Below, one piece after another: positions 1 through 9,018 of a stretch of DNA of 45,980 nt. Under the pieces are notes generated by a model, which was not told the origin of the DNA, searched no databases, and saw only the letters and a list, made by a program, of their open reading frames with translations. The translations under genes were made by a program, and so were the position numbers. Where the stretch lies: positions 1-45,980 of the forward strand of contig JACPWG010000059.1 in NCBI GenBank assembly GCA_016197205.1. Reading direction: 5' to 3'. This stretch comes from Planctomycetota bacterium. GTDB lineage: Bacteria > Planctomycetota > MHYJ01 > WSZJ01 > JACPWG01. Numbering within the stretch: position 1 is the first letter of the stretch; each line of letters starts with the position of its first letter.

Positions 1-141
1 CTCGAAGTCACTAAGACCACAAAGGCGCTTTTCGGCCGAGCCAAACTCGCCCCCCTCAGTGACGGTCCTTCGTGGTCTTCGTGCCTTTGTGGCTTTGTGG
101 TTTCGTCGTCCGTTTGGGTTTCGGGCCTTCGCCCGAGTTGG
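1..141 (+). repeat. Dispersed repeat B, copy 1 (141 bp, left edge at window end)
   Basis: This stretch recurs almost unchanged at 9247-9387 (same strand) and 13704-13844 (opposite strand). It contains runs such as AAGACCACAAAGG and CTTCGTGGTCTTCGTGCC that can fold back on each other. It is followed at 141-165 by a short TCATTGAGCCTTGA-type sequence of the kind that surrounds the other copies. The left boundary cannot be judged because the window starts here. Confidence 0.85.
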
Positions 142-230
142 TCATTGAGCCTTGAACCTTCGACTCGGAGATGCATCCCCCAGATCGATGTTGAGGCCCC
201 GGTAGGTCCGTTTGTGGAGGGAAGTTCGCC

Positions 231-821
231 ATGAACCGCCGAAAGCTCCGGTCCCCCGCCGGCCGCCCCGGAAGCCCTTCTTCCCTTTTCGGCCTGCGCG
301 GACGCGCAGGGTGGAGCCTCGCGGAGGTGAGCCTGGCCTGCGCCCTCCTCGTGCTGCTCGTCCTCACCACGCTCTTGATCCTGCACGCGAGCCAGCAAGC
401 CCTGGAAGTCGGCATGGCGACGGACGCGCTCGAGGCGGAGGCCCGGGACCTCGTGGAGCGGATCGTCGTGGAGCTTCGTCAGGCGGGGAGCTCCACCCTC
501 GTGCCCACGAATGCCAACGGCTCCACGGAGCTCTCTTTCCAGCAGAACGCGGGGTTCGCGGACGGAGCGATTCGTTGGGGGCCGGTCGTCACCTACGCCC
601 TCCGCGACCAGCCGACCCTGCCGGGCTCGCCGCCCCTCCGCGCCTGTGTCCGGATTTCGGGAGAACGCACGCTCGAAGTGGGCCGGCACGTCACGCCGAG
701 CGGGCTCACGTTCACGCGAACCGCGGGCGGCATGCAGCTCTGCGTGACGCTGCAGCGGGACCTGCCCGAAGGGCAGGCTGTGGTCCGGACCGTCACCACG
801 AGCGTGGCGCTACGAAACTGA
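231..821 (+). CDS. Type II secretion / type IV pilus-like minor pseudopilin
   Basis: This 196-aa protein has a class III (prepilin) signal. A basic leader ends at Gly27, followed by WSLAEV with Glu at mature position +5, and then a hydrophobic helix at about residues 33-52. In known families a prepilin peptidase (PilD/GspO) cuts after the Gly and the helix packs into a pseudopilus or pilus in the inner membrane. The rest is a small globular domain typical in size for GspH/GspI/GspJ or PilW-like minor pilins; which one cannot be told. The start is chosen because GGAGGG lies about ten bases upstream. It is the first gene of a five-gene plus-strand run ending at 8941, and the next gene starts 19 bases after its stop. 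Confidence 0.85.
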   Translation: MNRRKLRSPAGRPGSPSSLFGLRGRAGWSLAEVSLACALLVLLVLTTLLILHASQQALEVGMATDALEAEARDLVERIVVELRQAGSSTLVPTNANGSTELSFQQNAGFADGAIRWGPVVTYALRDQPTLPGSPPLRACVRISGERTLEVGRHVTPSGLTFTRTAGGMQLCVTLQRDLPEGQAVVRTVTTSVALRN

Positions 822-840
822 CACCAGAAAGGAGAAGGCC

Positions 841-2409
841 ATGCGCGACCCTCTGTCCAGAGGAGGCGAGCGGCGGGGTTCGGCCCTGCTCCTCGCCCTC
901 GTGCTTGTCATCGTGCTCCTGGGCTACTCAGGCGTGGTCCTGAAGCTCTCCCTGGCCAACTCGCACGGCATTGACGGCATGCTCGAGCAGACCCGCGCGA
1001 CCTACGTCGCGGAGGCGGGAGTCTATGCCGCGCTGTCGGAGTTGAACGCGGGCGTCGATCGGGACGGAGACGGGCTGGGCACGATCGCGCGAAACTACCC
1101 GAACGCGGAGAATGCCGAGAGCGGGTACGGCGTCGTCGCGACGCGCCGGACGGACGGGAGGTATCGTCTGGTGGCTTGTGGCAAGACCACCGGCGGCCTC
1201 CGCGCGATCGAGGTGCTCGCGGAACCGGACCTGGGTTTCGGCGACGCGGATGCCGCCCTCGGACTGTTCGGGCCCGTCGGCAAGCACCTCAAGTTCAAGG
1301 TGTTCTCCGACAGGACGGAGACGGACGACGTCGATCCGGACGTGGCGGACACGGTCCACATCGACGGCACGCCCGCGGACGGTGGGGCCGCACTCCCCGC
1401 GGTCGCCGTGCAGGACCCGCTGGCCTACGTGCTGCTCCTGGAAAAGCTCTCGCGCGAGATCGCCAAGGGCAAGGTGAGCGCCGGCGCGTTCCGCGGCGCC
1501 CCCGAAGTCGACTACACGAACTCCGCGGGCTTCGGGGTTCGCCTGCCCATCGTGCAGAACGCCGCGCCCCACTTCGACCCGACGACCCTGGATTCGCTCC
1601 GCGACCAGCTCCTCGATCGGACTCGGAACGAGCTCGTCCCGCACGCTGCCGCCACGATCGCGGAGGACGGCGGCAGGCTGTCCGGCTTGGTCACCTGGGG
1701 GACGCCCTTGACTCCCCAGACGACGGTGGTGACCGGCAAGGACCTGCAGCTTCAGTCGGGCGCCGTGCTGAGCGGCGCCGGGACCCTGGTGATCTACGGG
1801 GAGCTGAAGTTGCAGAAGGACGCGGTCCTGCACTGGACGGGTGACGTGATCGTGGTCGGAAACGAGGACCGTTCGGACAGTGCCAAGCTGAAGGTCGAGG
1901 GAGGGACGTTGGGTGTGACCGGAAACGTCCTTGTGCTGGGGTCGACCGCGGGTGCGGCGGACTTCCTCGTGGACGACCACGGGCAACGGAGCGCCTCGGC
2001 CACGGTGACCGGCGCGGTGCTGGCCCTGGCCGGCCCCGAAGACAAGAAACGGGCTCGCATCCGCGTGGACGGCGGCAACTTCACGGTCGACGGCCTGCTC
2101 GCGGCCTATGGCGAGAAGGTGGAGTTGAAGGTCGAGGAGGGGCACCACGACACGGGTGCGTTCACCGCCTCCGGCACCGTGGTGGTCGCCACGCCGGAGA
2201 ATTTGGACGAAAAGCACGAAAAGCTGGGCGTGAAGCTATTCGGCAACACCTCGATCCGGCTCGACCGCGCGAAGCTCGCCGCCGCCATGAACAGCCTGGT
2301 GCGGTTCCTGGGGGAGAACGAAATCCGGGCCCCCTTGCGCATCACCTCCTGGCGCGAGGTCTCCCCCTACCTGCCCGACGTGCCGCGCGGCCTCGTGCAC
2401 CAGCCGTAG
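841..2409 (+). CDS. PilX-like membrane-anchored pilus/secretion component with a beta-rich C-terminal region
   Basis: This 522-aa protein has a short basic N-terminus, then RGSALLLALVLVIVLLGYSG (about residues 12-31), a hydrophobic helix of the sort found at the N-terminus of PilX-type minor pilin proteins. It lacks the Gly/Glu+5 cleavage signature. Residues of about 290-450 are rich in short alternating stretches ending in Gly/Asp (GTLVIYGELKL, GTLGVTGNVLVLGS), which suggests a beta-solenoid or bactofilin-like fold; this is inference. A good ribosome site (AAGGAG, six-base spacer) precedes the ATG. It belongs to the pseudopilin operon and is followed by two inserted repeat elements before the next gene. 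Confidence 0.75.
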   Translation: MRDPLSRGGERRGSALLLALVLVIVLLGYSGVVLKLSLANSHGIDGMLEQTRATYVAEAGVYAALSELNAGVDRDGDGLGTIARNYPNAENAESGYGVVATRRTDGRYRLVACGKTTGGLRAIEVLAEPDLGFGDADAALGLFGPVGKHLKFKVFSDRTETDDVDPDVADTVHIDGTPADGGAALPAVAVQDPLAYVLLLEKLSREIAKGKVSAGAFRGAPEVDYTNSAGFGVRLPIVQNAAPHFDPTTLDSLRDQLLDRTRNELVPHAAATIAEDGGRLSGLVTWGTPLTPQTTVVTGKDLQLQSGAVLSGAGTLVIYGELKLQKDAVLHWTGDVIVVGNEDRSDSAKLKVEGGTLGVTGNVLVLGSTAGAADFLVDDHGQRSASATVTGAVLALAGPEDKKRARIRVDGGNFTVDGLLAAYGEKVELKVEEGHHDTGAFTASGTVVVATPENLDEKHEKLGVKLFGNTSIRLDRAKLAAAMNSLVRFLGENEIRAPLRITSWREVSPYLPDVPRGLVHQP

Positions 2410-2419
2410 GCGGCGCTTG

Positions 2420-2564
2420 GCGCCCGCGCAAAAATACCTGCGCAGATTCGGACCTCGAGGCTCCTGGGGGCGCGGCCCTCTGGGCCGCGCTGCGCGGGCC
2501 GGAGGCCCGCGCCCCCAGGCATCGGTCGATCCACGAAAATGCAAAGTAATTCTTGCGCGGGCGC
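2420..2564. mobile_element. MITE-like repeat A, copy 1 (145 bp)
   Basis: The element starts GCGCCCGCGCAA and ends TTGCGCGGGCGC, a perfect 12-bp terminal inverted repeat. The middle holds a long GC hairpin (GGGGGCGCGGCCCTCTGGGC and GGCCCGCGCCCCC arms). Other copies lie at 17414-17556 and 40858-41002. Possible 3-bp target duplications flank it: TTG here and ATA at the third copy. It encodes nothing, so it must be moved in trans if it is mobile. Confidence 0.8.
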
Positions 2565-2712
2565 TTGCGTCGCCCCCGGAACGCCGGTTGCGGCCCGAGA
2601 CGGCAGCTCCAACGCCCAAGCGCGAAGCCAAGACGACGGCTCCATTCTCGATACTCAAGGTTCCAGCAAGTCTCAAGACTCAAGGGTGGCAGGAGGACAA
2701 GGCAGGAAAAGC

Positions 2713-3106
2713 TAGTGTCTCGTCTACGCCTATTCTGCTAGTTCGCCGGGCGCTCCGTGGAGGTCGGCTGGCTCCCGTCAGGTAGAGATTTCAGGGAACC
2801 CGTTCGATGCGCTTGTCATCCCTTCGGCCCGGCTCAGGGCAGGCTCTGAGCGAAGCGAAGCGCCGCAGCGCGGAGCGAAGTGAAGGATCCAAACCAAGCG
2901 TAGCGACCGCTTTTCTCGACAGGGCACTGACTCGCCCACGACACGGTCCGAGGGCCGGTTGAGGAGGTTGGGCGTCCGTCATTGCTTGGATCCTTCGCTT
3001 CGCGCTGCGGCGCTCCGCTCAGGATGACATGTCGGGATGACGGGTTCACCGAACGCGTACTCCGCTACAGCGGCGGACCCTTGGAATTAGCGTAGACGGG
3101 ACACTA
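2713..3106 (+). mobile_element. MITE M, copy 1 (about 394 bp, CTAG/TA target)
   Basis: The ends are TAGTGTCTCGTCTACGC and GCGTAGACGGGACACTA, near-perfect terminal inverted repeats bounded by TA inside CTAG. That matches the target preference known for IS630/Tc1-mariner-type elements. A second copy in the same orientation is at 42760-43152 and an inverted copy enters at 45774. The interior holds inverted GGATCCTTCGCTTCGCGCTG-type segments and no open reading frame of note. It has split a secretion operon, and its right end is fused to the ribosome site of the next gene. Confidence 0.85.
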
Positions 3107-3111
3107 GGAGG
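3106..3111 (+). promoter_or_regulatory. Ribosome binding site at MITE junction
   Basis: AGGAGG lies eight bases before the ATG at 3120. Its first A is the last base of the MITE terminal TA, so the site spans the insertion junction. It supports the long start for the GspK-like gene. Confidence 0.7.
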
Positions 3112-3119
3112 AAGACGCC

Positions 3120-5873
3120 ATGGATCGGCGCGACACGTCTGGGCTAGGCGCTCCAACGGGAACGGGCCCGGGTCAAGGAGATGGACGGACCTCTTCCGTG
3201 CCCCAACAGCGTACGGGTTCGTCCTCGTGGAAAGTTCGTTCAACCCCGGATCCACGGAGTCCCGGGGAACGGCGACGAGGCACGCCGGGCTCGTCGTCTC
3301 TGGCGCCCTGTGTCTCGCGGGTTGGTCCTGCGTTTTCGTTGCTGCTCCGTCGCCGGGTCTCCGGCCGGGGCCGGTTCCTCTGGCGAGGAATGGGGCGAGC
3401 GGAGGTCCCTGGTGGACGCAGGGGAGGCGGCTTCGCCCTCCTGGTGAGCCTGTCCGCGCTCTCCCTCCTCGCGGTGCTCGCGCTCTCCCTCGCTTCCTTG
3501 AGCCGCGTCGCAGCGCAGGCGAGCGCCTCGCACGTGGACGGGGTGCGTGCCCGTCAGGCCGCCCTCTCCGGCTTCGACTATGCACTCGCGCGCTTGCTTC
3601 GGGATGCAGGGGAGGGCGGGGTGGGTGGGCCCGACCGCCCCTGGGTCTACGGTGGCGGCGATCTCGCGACCGCCACGAGTCCGTCCTACGCCGCGGGCGC
3701 CGCCAACGGCTTCTCGTACTCGGGCACGATCGGCGGCACGCACGCGCCGCTTGGGGACCAGTTCTCCCTGAAGATCGACGATAGCCATGCGAAGTTGAAC
3801 GTGGTCGGACTGGCCGTCGAGCCGGGGGTCCTCGGTGCGATGCTCGACAACCTCGGGCGCGCCCTGGCGTTGGAGGCCCGTGGGAAGAACGGCCGCGCCG
3901 GGTACGATCCCATTGTGGGGCGAGGCATGGCGATGGCCTCCATGGCCGGGGTCCCGGGTTCGTCCCAAGTTCGCGATCATCTGGTCCGCCTCCTGGGACG
4001 TCGCGACACCGACTTCCTGGACGACTACGTAAGCTACTTCGGCTGGATCGACCCGCGGACGATCAAGCCTACGGGTGGGACCGGCCCGAACCGAAGCCAC
4101 CCTTTCGCAGCCGAGCCGCGGCCGCCGATCAACGTGAACGCGGCCTCGCGCCCGGTCCTGATCGCCGCGATCGCCGGCCTCCAGGCCCAAAACGGGGAAC
4201 CGCTGTCCTTCGACCAGGCGGTCGAGGTCGCCGACGCGATCCTGGCGCGGCGAGCCGATCCCGCACCCGGCCAGGGCCCTTTTCGCGACTGGCCCGACTT
4301 CTACGAGTTCATCCTCGGTCGGGTCGCGAAGGCGCCCCGGTTCACCGAAGGTGACGCCTGGACGATCCTCGCCAACGCGGACCCCAACTTCCACCCGACC
4401 TGGCTCAACCTGGAACGCGTGATCGCGCCTGTCCTGGACAAGACGGACTTGCGCCTGCGCACCACGGAGTTCTGCTTTCACGACTCCGGCACCTATGACA
4501 TCGCCTCGCTCGGACGCATCGTAGCCTACGACGGCAGGGTCCTCGCCTCGGCGAAGCTCGTCGTGAGCGTGCGGCTCTTCGACGTCCTGCGCCACACGGT
4601 GCAGGAGGAATTCGAGGCTCATCGCGGGTCCACAGCCGCGGAGCATACCTGCACGTGGCCGAATCCGCCGGCGACGGCCGGGGGCAGGCCGGCGTGGTGG
4701 GGCGGCCACATCCAAGTGCAAACCGACCGCCCCTCGCCCCTGCCGCTCGCACAGCCGCCGTCCTTCAGCGCCCTCTTTCGTGACGGCATTGCGGCGGACT
4801 CGGCCCGCGGGTCCGCGGTCCCCCTCACGGACCAGGAGGCCGGTCCCGACGTGGCCGAGGAGGGGGACCTTTTTCCCGACGGCCTGTTCACCTCCCCCGA
4901 TCGAGACGAGCTGACCCGCTTCTCCACCGTCGACAACATGGACGGACGCGAAGGGACGGTCGAGCTCTGGGTGAAGTTCGACCAACGCAAGACGGCTTCC
5001 CCCCTGACCCTGTTCGCGGCGACCTGTCCGCTGACCTCGGAAGTGGGCCTCCAGCACCGGATCCGCGCCTCGCTGGACGATGGGACGCTGCGCGTGGAAT
5101 CCCAGAGGCTGTGCTACGTGTCGAGCAGCGTCGGTTCGACATCCGTCAGGGCCTCCTGGCCCGTGCCGTTTCTTCATGAGGAGACCACCGTGGCTCTCGT
5201 CGTGCCTGGCGGCGGTCAGCCCCATGAGTGGCACCACCTCCTCGCGAGCTGGACGGACGGCACCCAGCAGACCCTGCTCGTGGACGGGCAACCGGGCATC
5301 CCGCTGTCGCAGACGCTCACCAGCCCCAGCGTCGTGTTTTCAGGATGGCCACCCTACACGCCCCTCCTGGCGCTGTCGGGAGACGGGGCCGGGGAACTGT
5401 CCCCCGACACGCTGGACGACCTGCGCGTCTACCCGTCCGCGACGCCTCCGGACGAAAGGAGCCTGCCGCGCCCCCGCTTCGAGGAGGCCGCTCCGGGCCA
5501 GTACGCCGGACGGTTCGTCGGCGGGTTCGATCCGGCGCAGAGCCCGCTCCCCACGCTCGGGGTACGCTGGACCGCCTGGATCCCCCGGAGCTACAACGGG
5601 ATCCCGTTTCCGGCGGCGCCCTGGTCCGTCGGACTCGAGCTCGACGCCGGGGACGGCCCCGTCGCCGTCGAAAATGACGGAGGCCGCTCACCCCTGGTCG
5701 ACGGCGGGCTCGGGAGAGTCCCGGCGGGCACGTCCCTCCGCTACACGTTCACCTTCCGGCGCAACCCGGGGCCCGGGAGCGGGAACGTGGCGCCGCTCGT
5801 GGACGACATCACGGTCCTTTACGCCGTCGAACCCCCGCAGGTTCGGCAGTTCGTTTGGGTCACGGAGGATTGA
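3120..5873 (+). CDS. GspK-like pseudopilin-complex protein fused to a LamG/concanavalin-like domain
   Basis: This 917-aa protein has a hydrophobic segment at about 104-128 (FALLVSLSALSLLAVLALSL) and lacks Glu+5, as in GspK. About residue 336 begins INVNAASRPVLIAAIAG, the helix-hairpin-helix-like element typical of GspK. GspK normally caps the pseudopilus tip with GspI and GspJ. Residues of about 600-725 (GTVELWVKF, HEWHHLLASWTDG, LLVDGQPG) look like a laminin-G/concanavalin-type sandwich, which is unusual for GspK (about 320 aa normally). The start at 3120 has AGGAGG eight bases upstream. Met91 (3390) just before the helix is an alternative, because residues 1-90 are low-complexity and may be only MITE-junction readthrough. 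The stop is three bases before the next gene. Confidence 0.75.
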   Translation: MDRRDTSGLGAPTGTGPGQGDGRTSSVPQQRTGSSSWKVRSTPDPRSPGERRRGTPGSSSLAPCVSRVGPAFSLLLRRRVSGRGRFLWRGMGRAEVPGGRRGGGFALLVSLSALSLLAVLALSLASLSRVAAQASASHVDGVRARQAALSGFDYALARLLRDAGEGGVGGPDRPWVYGGGDLATATSPSYAAGAANGFSYSGTIGGTHAPLGDQFSLKIDDSHAKLNVVGLAVEPGVLGAMLDNLGRALALEARGKNGRAGYDPIVGRGMAMASMAGVPGSSQVRDHLVRLLGRRDTDFLDDYVSYFGWIDPRTIKPTGGTGPNRSHPFAAEPRPPINVNAASRPVLIAAIAGLQAQNGEPLSFDQAVEVADAILARRADPAPGQGPFRDWPDFYEFILGRVAKAPRFTEGDAWTILANADPNFHPTWLNLERVIAPVLDKTDLRLRTTEFCFHDSGTYDIASLGRIVAYDGRVLASAKLVVSVRLFDVLRHTVQEEFEAHRGSTAAEHTCTWPNPPATAGGRPAWWGGHIQVQTDRPSPLPLAQPPSFSALFRDGIAADSARGSAVPLTDQEAGPDVAEEGDLFPDGLFTSPDRDELTRFSTVDNMDGREGTVELWVKFDQRKTASPLTLFAATCPLTSEVGLQHRIRASLDDGTLRVESQRLCYVSSSVGSTSVRASWPVPFLHEETTVALVVPGGGQPHEWHHLLASWTDGTQQTLLVDGQPGIPLSQTLTSPSVVFSGWPPYTPLLALSGDGAGELSPDTLDDLRVYPSATPPDERSLPRPRFEEAAPGQYAGRFVGGFDPAQSPLPTLGVRWTAWIPRSYNGIPFPAAPWSVGLELDAGDGPVAVENDGGRSPLVDGGLGRVPAGTSLRYTFTFRRNPGPGSGNVAPLVDDITVLYAVEPPQVRQFVWVTED

Positions 5874-5876
5874 GCC

Positions 5877-7022
5877 ATGCGCACGACCTATCGCTGTCCG
5901 CCCGCCCTTGTCGCCCTGCTGGCCCTCGCGTTCGCGGGCCGCGCGGGCGCGGATCGCGGTCCGGAGGAAGAGGACTCCCGGTGGCTGGAAGTAAGCCTCT
6001 CCGGGGACGGGCTGGTGATCGTGGGCCTGGCGGACGAGAAGAACGGCACGCGCGTGCGCCTTGCCGTCGAGCTGGATGGGCGCCCTGTGTTCGAGACGCG
6101 CGTGGGCAGGGTGCGGGACGGGCGCTTTCAAGAGAGGTTCGCCTTCGGGGCGGCACGGCTGCTCCCGGGCCGCTACGCGGTGCGCGCGACCCTGGAGACC
6201 GCGGCGCAGCCGACGGCTTGCACAAGCTTCCGCGTGGGGACGCCGACCGAGGAGGCGGAGTCGCGTGCCGCCTACGCGACGTGGCTCCAGGCCAGTCAAG
6301 AGGGCGCGACTCGCCTGGATGGCGAGCTGGCGGCCTACTGCCGTGCGGGCGGCGCCGCACCCTTGCCCGAAGACTGGGCCTCACGCTACCGCGACCTTCG
6401 CGCGGACGTCTCCGGCGCGACGGCGGGGGGGCGCTACGTGGCGCTGTACGAACCGGAGCGCCTGCAATGGCTCCTGACGATCCTTGCCGGGCTGAATGCC
6501 CGCGTGGCCCTTGTTCGGGAGGGGAAGCAGGCCGTGGCCGGGGGGGACCGCGATGCGGCCCAGCGCGCGTGTCCGGACGCGCCCCTCGCGGGCGAGGGCC
6601 GGACCTCGCCGGCCCCGTGGTACCGACCGGCACCGGGGGGCTGGGGAACACCACTCGCCGGCCGGCGCGACGCGGCGGACCGGGCCGCCCTCGGCGAGAG
6701 ATTCCGACCGGTCTCCGCGGTTCTTGCCGCCTGCCTGCGCGACTCGACGCCGGGAGGAAGGGCGACCCGCTGGGTCGCGGCTCGCCACGCCGTGGAGGAT
6801 CTGGCCGCCGACCTCGAGTCGGGCGACTGCCCGCAGGAGGTCAGCGTGCGCCTCTGCGCCGCGCAAGCATGTCTCACGGAACTGGAGACGCTCGAGACCG
6901 CAGCGTCTCCCTCGCTCTCGCCCGAGCGACGCGCTGAACGCCGCGCGTACCTCCGCGGCACCTTGGCCGAGACGCTGGGGCGGATCGAACGCATGTTCGG
7001 AGAAGAAGGAGGTTCGCGATGA
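5877..7022 (+). CDS. Secreted/periplasmic protein of unknown function in the pseudopilin operon
   Basis: This 381-aa protein starts with a clear Sec signal peptide (a hydrophobic core after the Arg/Thr-rich start, likely cleaved near AGA at residue 25). The first part of the mature protein (about 35-125) is beta-rich and the rest is charged and mainly helical. No family was recognised. GGAGG lies eight bases before the ATG, only three bases separate it from the gspK-like stop, and its own end overlaps the ATPase start by four bases (ATGA). Translation is therefore probably coupled, which suggests an accessory or envelope component of the same machine. That role is inferred from position only. 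Confidence 0.7.
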   Translation: MRTTYRCPPALVALLALAFAGRAGADRGPEEEDSRWLEVSLSGDGLVIVGLADEKNGTRVRLAVELDGRPVFETRVGRVRDGRFQERFAFGAARLLPGRYAVRATLETAAQPTACTSFRVGTPTEEAESRAAYATWLQASQEGATRLDGELAAYCRAGGAAPLPEDWASRYRDLRADVSGATAGGRYVALYEPERLQWLLTILAGLNARVALVREGKQAVAGGDRDAAQRACPDAPLAGEGRTSPAPWYRPAPGGWGTPLAGRRDAADRAALGERFRPVSAVLAACLRDSTPGGRATRWVAARHAVEDLAADLESGDCPQEVSVRLCAAQACLTELETLETAASPSLSPERRAERRAYLRGTLAETLGRIERMFGEEGGSR

Positions 7023-8941
7023 ACGACCGTTCGAACCCGGCCGCGCCGAGGCTTGCAGTCGCCACGCCCGACGACCCGATCATGCTCCTCTCCCGAGGTA
7101 GCGATGGGGAGCCTCTGTACCGCGCCCTGGTGCGCGAGGGCCGTATAACCGAGGAAGAGTTCGCGAGCTCCCTCGCGTCGCTGTTCCAAATACCGTTCCT
7201 CGATCTCGCTCGCGAGTCCCTGCAGCTTCGCGCATTGGAACTGGTCCCGGAGGAGTACGCACGGGCGCACTGCTGCTTCCCCATGAGTCTCGTGGACGGC
7301 GTGCTCACGCTCGCGACCGAGAACCCGCTCGACCTCGCGCCCGAGCAGGAGCTCTCCTTTCAGAAGGGAGTGGTGGTCCGGACCGTGCTGGCGACCCGAA
7401 CGGCGATCCTGGAGGCGATCGGGCGGCACTACCATTCGGCCAAGGTGGCCGAGACACGCTTCCGGCACGCAATCGACCTGGCCACCCAGGAACGGGGCTC
7501 GCTGGAGGGTCTGCGCGAATCGATCGAGAACCTGGTCGTGGATCTGACGGAGGCGAATTCGGAGCCGGTCGTGCGGATGTCGACCACGATCCTTGCGGAG
7601 GCCGTGCGCCGGCGGGCGAGCGACATTCACGTCGAGGCCCACGTGTCCGAGGTGAAGGTCCGCTATCGCGTGGACGGCGTGCTGGCCGACGTCCTCGAAC
7701 TGCCGAAGGGCTTGCAGCAGGCGCTGATCTCCCGCTACAAGATCCTCGCCTCGCTCGACATCGCGGAGCACCGCGTCCCGCAAGATGGGCGCATCCAAGT
7801 GCGGCTGGGCGAGCGACGCGTGGACCTGCGGGTCTCCACCCTGCCGACCCACTACGGCGAGAAGGTGGTCCTGCGCCTGCTCGACGGCGGGGAGAGAGGC
7901 ATGGGCCTGAAGGACCTCGGGTTCGATCCCGAGCAGCTCTCGGTGGTCGGGCGTGCGATCCGACGCAAGCAGGGGATGGTGCTGACCACCGGCCCGACGG
8001 GGAGCGGGAAGTCCTCCACCCTGTTCGCGTGCCTGGAGGCGATCCACTCGAGCGAGGTCAACATCGTGACCATCGAGAACCCGATCGAGTTCGAGCGCCC
8101 GGGCTTCAACCAGGTACAGATCAACGATCGCAGGGGCCTCACCTTCGCGAAGGCCCTCCGTTCGGTCTTGAGACAGGACCCGAACGTGATCCTGGTGGGC
8201 GAGATTCGGGACGGAGAGACGGCCGAGATCGCGCTGCAGGCGGCCAATACCGGCCACCTGGTCTTCTCCACGCTGCATACGAATGACGCGGTGTCGACCG
8301 TGACTCGCCTGCTCCATCTGGGAACGACCCCTGCGGAGCTTGCCGAGGGCCTGACCCTGATCCTGGCGCAGCGGCTGCTGCGCCGCATCTGCCCGGAGTG
8401 CAAGGAACAGGTGCACGAGCCCGAGCCGGATCGCCAGCTTCTGGGGATCTCCCCCTCCGAGCCCACATGGCGCGGGCGGGGCTGCCCGGCCTGCCTCGAC
8501 ACCGGCTGCCTCGGGCGAATCGGCGTGTTCGAATTCCTGCAGATGGACGGCAAGCTCCGGGACCTGATCGCCCGATCCGCGCCCGAGGGGGAGCTGCGGC
8601 GCGCCGCCGAGGACAGCGGGATGCAACCCCTCGACGAGGCCGCGGCCCAGCAAGTCCGCGCCGGCGTCACGAGCCTGGAGGAGGTGCTTCGCCTGATCGA
8701 CCTGTCGCCGAATGCGGGTCGAACGTGCCCGAAGTGCCGTCGGGGCGTGCAAGAGGAATTCGCGGTCTGCCCCTTCTGCGCCGAGCTCCTCCACCTTGCA
8801 TGCCCCGGGTGCGCGCGCGGCGTGCTCGCGGAATGGGCCGTCTGTCCCTTCTGCCAGGTGTCCCTCCAGCGGGGGCGCGGGGATGGCCCACCGGCCCGCG
8901 CGCAGGCGACCCCTCGACGCGCACCTCGGGATCGCTGTTGA
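7019..8941 (+). CDS. GspE/PilB-family secretion or pilus assembly ATPase with C-terminal double zinc ribbon
   Basis: This 640-aa protein has an N-terminal GspE/MshEN-type domain (about 15-150). The ATPase core carries Walker A GPTGSGKSS (325-333), the Asp box near IENPIEF, Walker B VILVGEIRD (390-398) and a His box STLHTNDA. A tetracysteine CPEC...CPAC module (about 458-491) is the zinc site typical of GspE/PilB. ATP hydrolysis would drive pseudopilus or pilus assembly from the cytoplasmic side. Unusually, residues 570 to about 625 add a further set of CxxC pairs (CPKC, CPFC, CPGC, CPFC), a double zinc ribbon. AGGAGG lies six bases before the ATG. It is the last gene of the operon. GspE and PilB cannot be separated from sequence alone. 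Confidence 0.93.
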   Translation: MNDRSNPAAPRLAVATPDDPIMLLSRGSDGEPLYRALVREGRITEEEFASSLASLFQIPFLDLARESLQLRALELVPEEYARAHCCFPMSLVDGVLTLATENPLDLAPEQELSFQKGVVVRTVLATRTAILEAIGRHYHSAKVAETRFRHAIDLATQERGSLEGLRESIENLVVDLTEANSEPVVRMSTTILAEAVRRRASDIHVEAHVSEVKVRYRVDGVLADVLELPKGLQQALISRYKILASLDIAEHRVPQDGRIQVRLGERRVDLRVSTLPTHYGEKVVLRLLDGGERGMGLKDLGFDPEQLSVVGRAIRRKQGMVLTTGPTGSGKSSTLFACLEAIHSSEVNIVTIENPIEFERPGFNQVQINDRRGLTFAKALRSVLRQDPNVILVGEIRDGETAEIALQAANTGHLVFSTLHTNDAVSTVTRLLHLGTTPAELAEGLTLILAQRLLRRICPECKEQVHEPEPDRQLLGISPSEPTWRGRGCPACLDTGCLGRIGVFEFLQMDGKLRDLIARSAPEGELRRAAEDSGMQPLDEAAAQQVRAGVTSLEEVLRLIDLSPNAGRTCPKCRRGVQEEFAVCPFCAELLHLACPGCARGVLAEWAVCPFCQVSLQRGRGDGPPARAQATPRRAPRDRC

Positions 8942-8961
8942 AGCCCCCCCTATATGCTATT

Positions 8962-9001
8962 CCCCGGAGTTATTTGCGCCGCAGCGCAAGTAATTCCGGG
9001 G
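8962..9001 (+). terminator. Stem-loop after the secretion operon (possible terminator)
   Basis: Arms of 18 bases (CCCCGGAGTTATTTGCGC and GCGCAAGTAATTCCGGGG) pair at 16 positions around a CGCA loop, 20 bases after the operon's last stop. There is no following T-run, so it may be a transcript-end stabiliser rather than an intrinsic terminator. The TATGCTATTCCCC just before it recurs before another hairpin at 15487. Confidence 0.5.
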
Positions 9002-9018
9002 AAGGGGAAACAGGGGGA

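Noticed and set aside
3240..5291. 683-codon minus-strand frame opposite the GspK-like gene
   Set aside because: Shadow frame; the plus strand has a membrane helix, a GspK motif and operon spacing.
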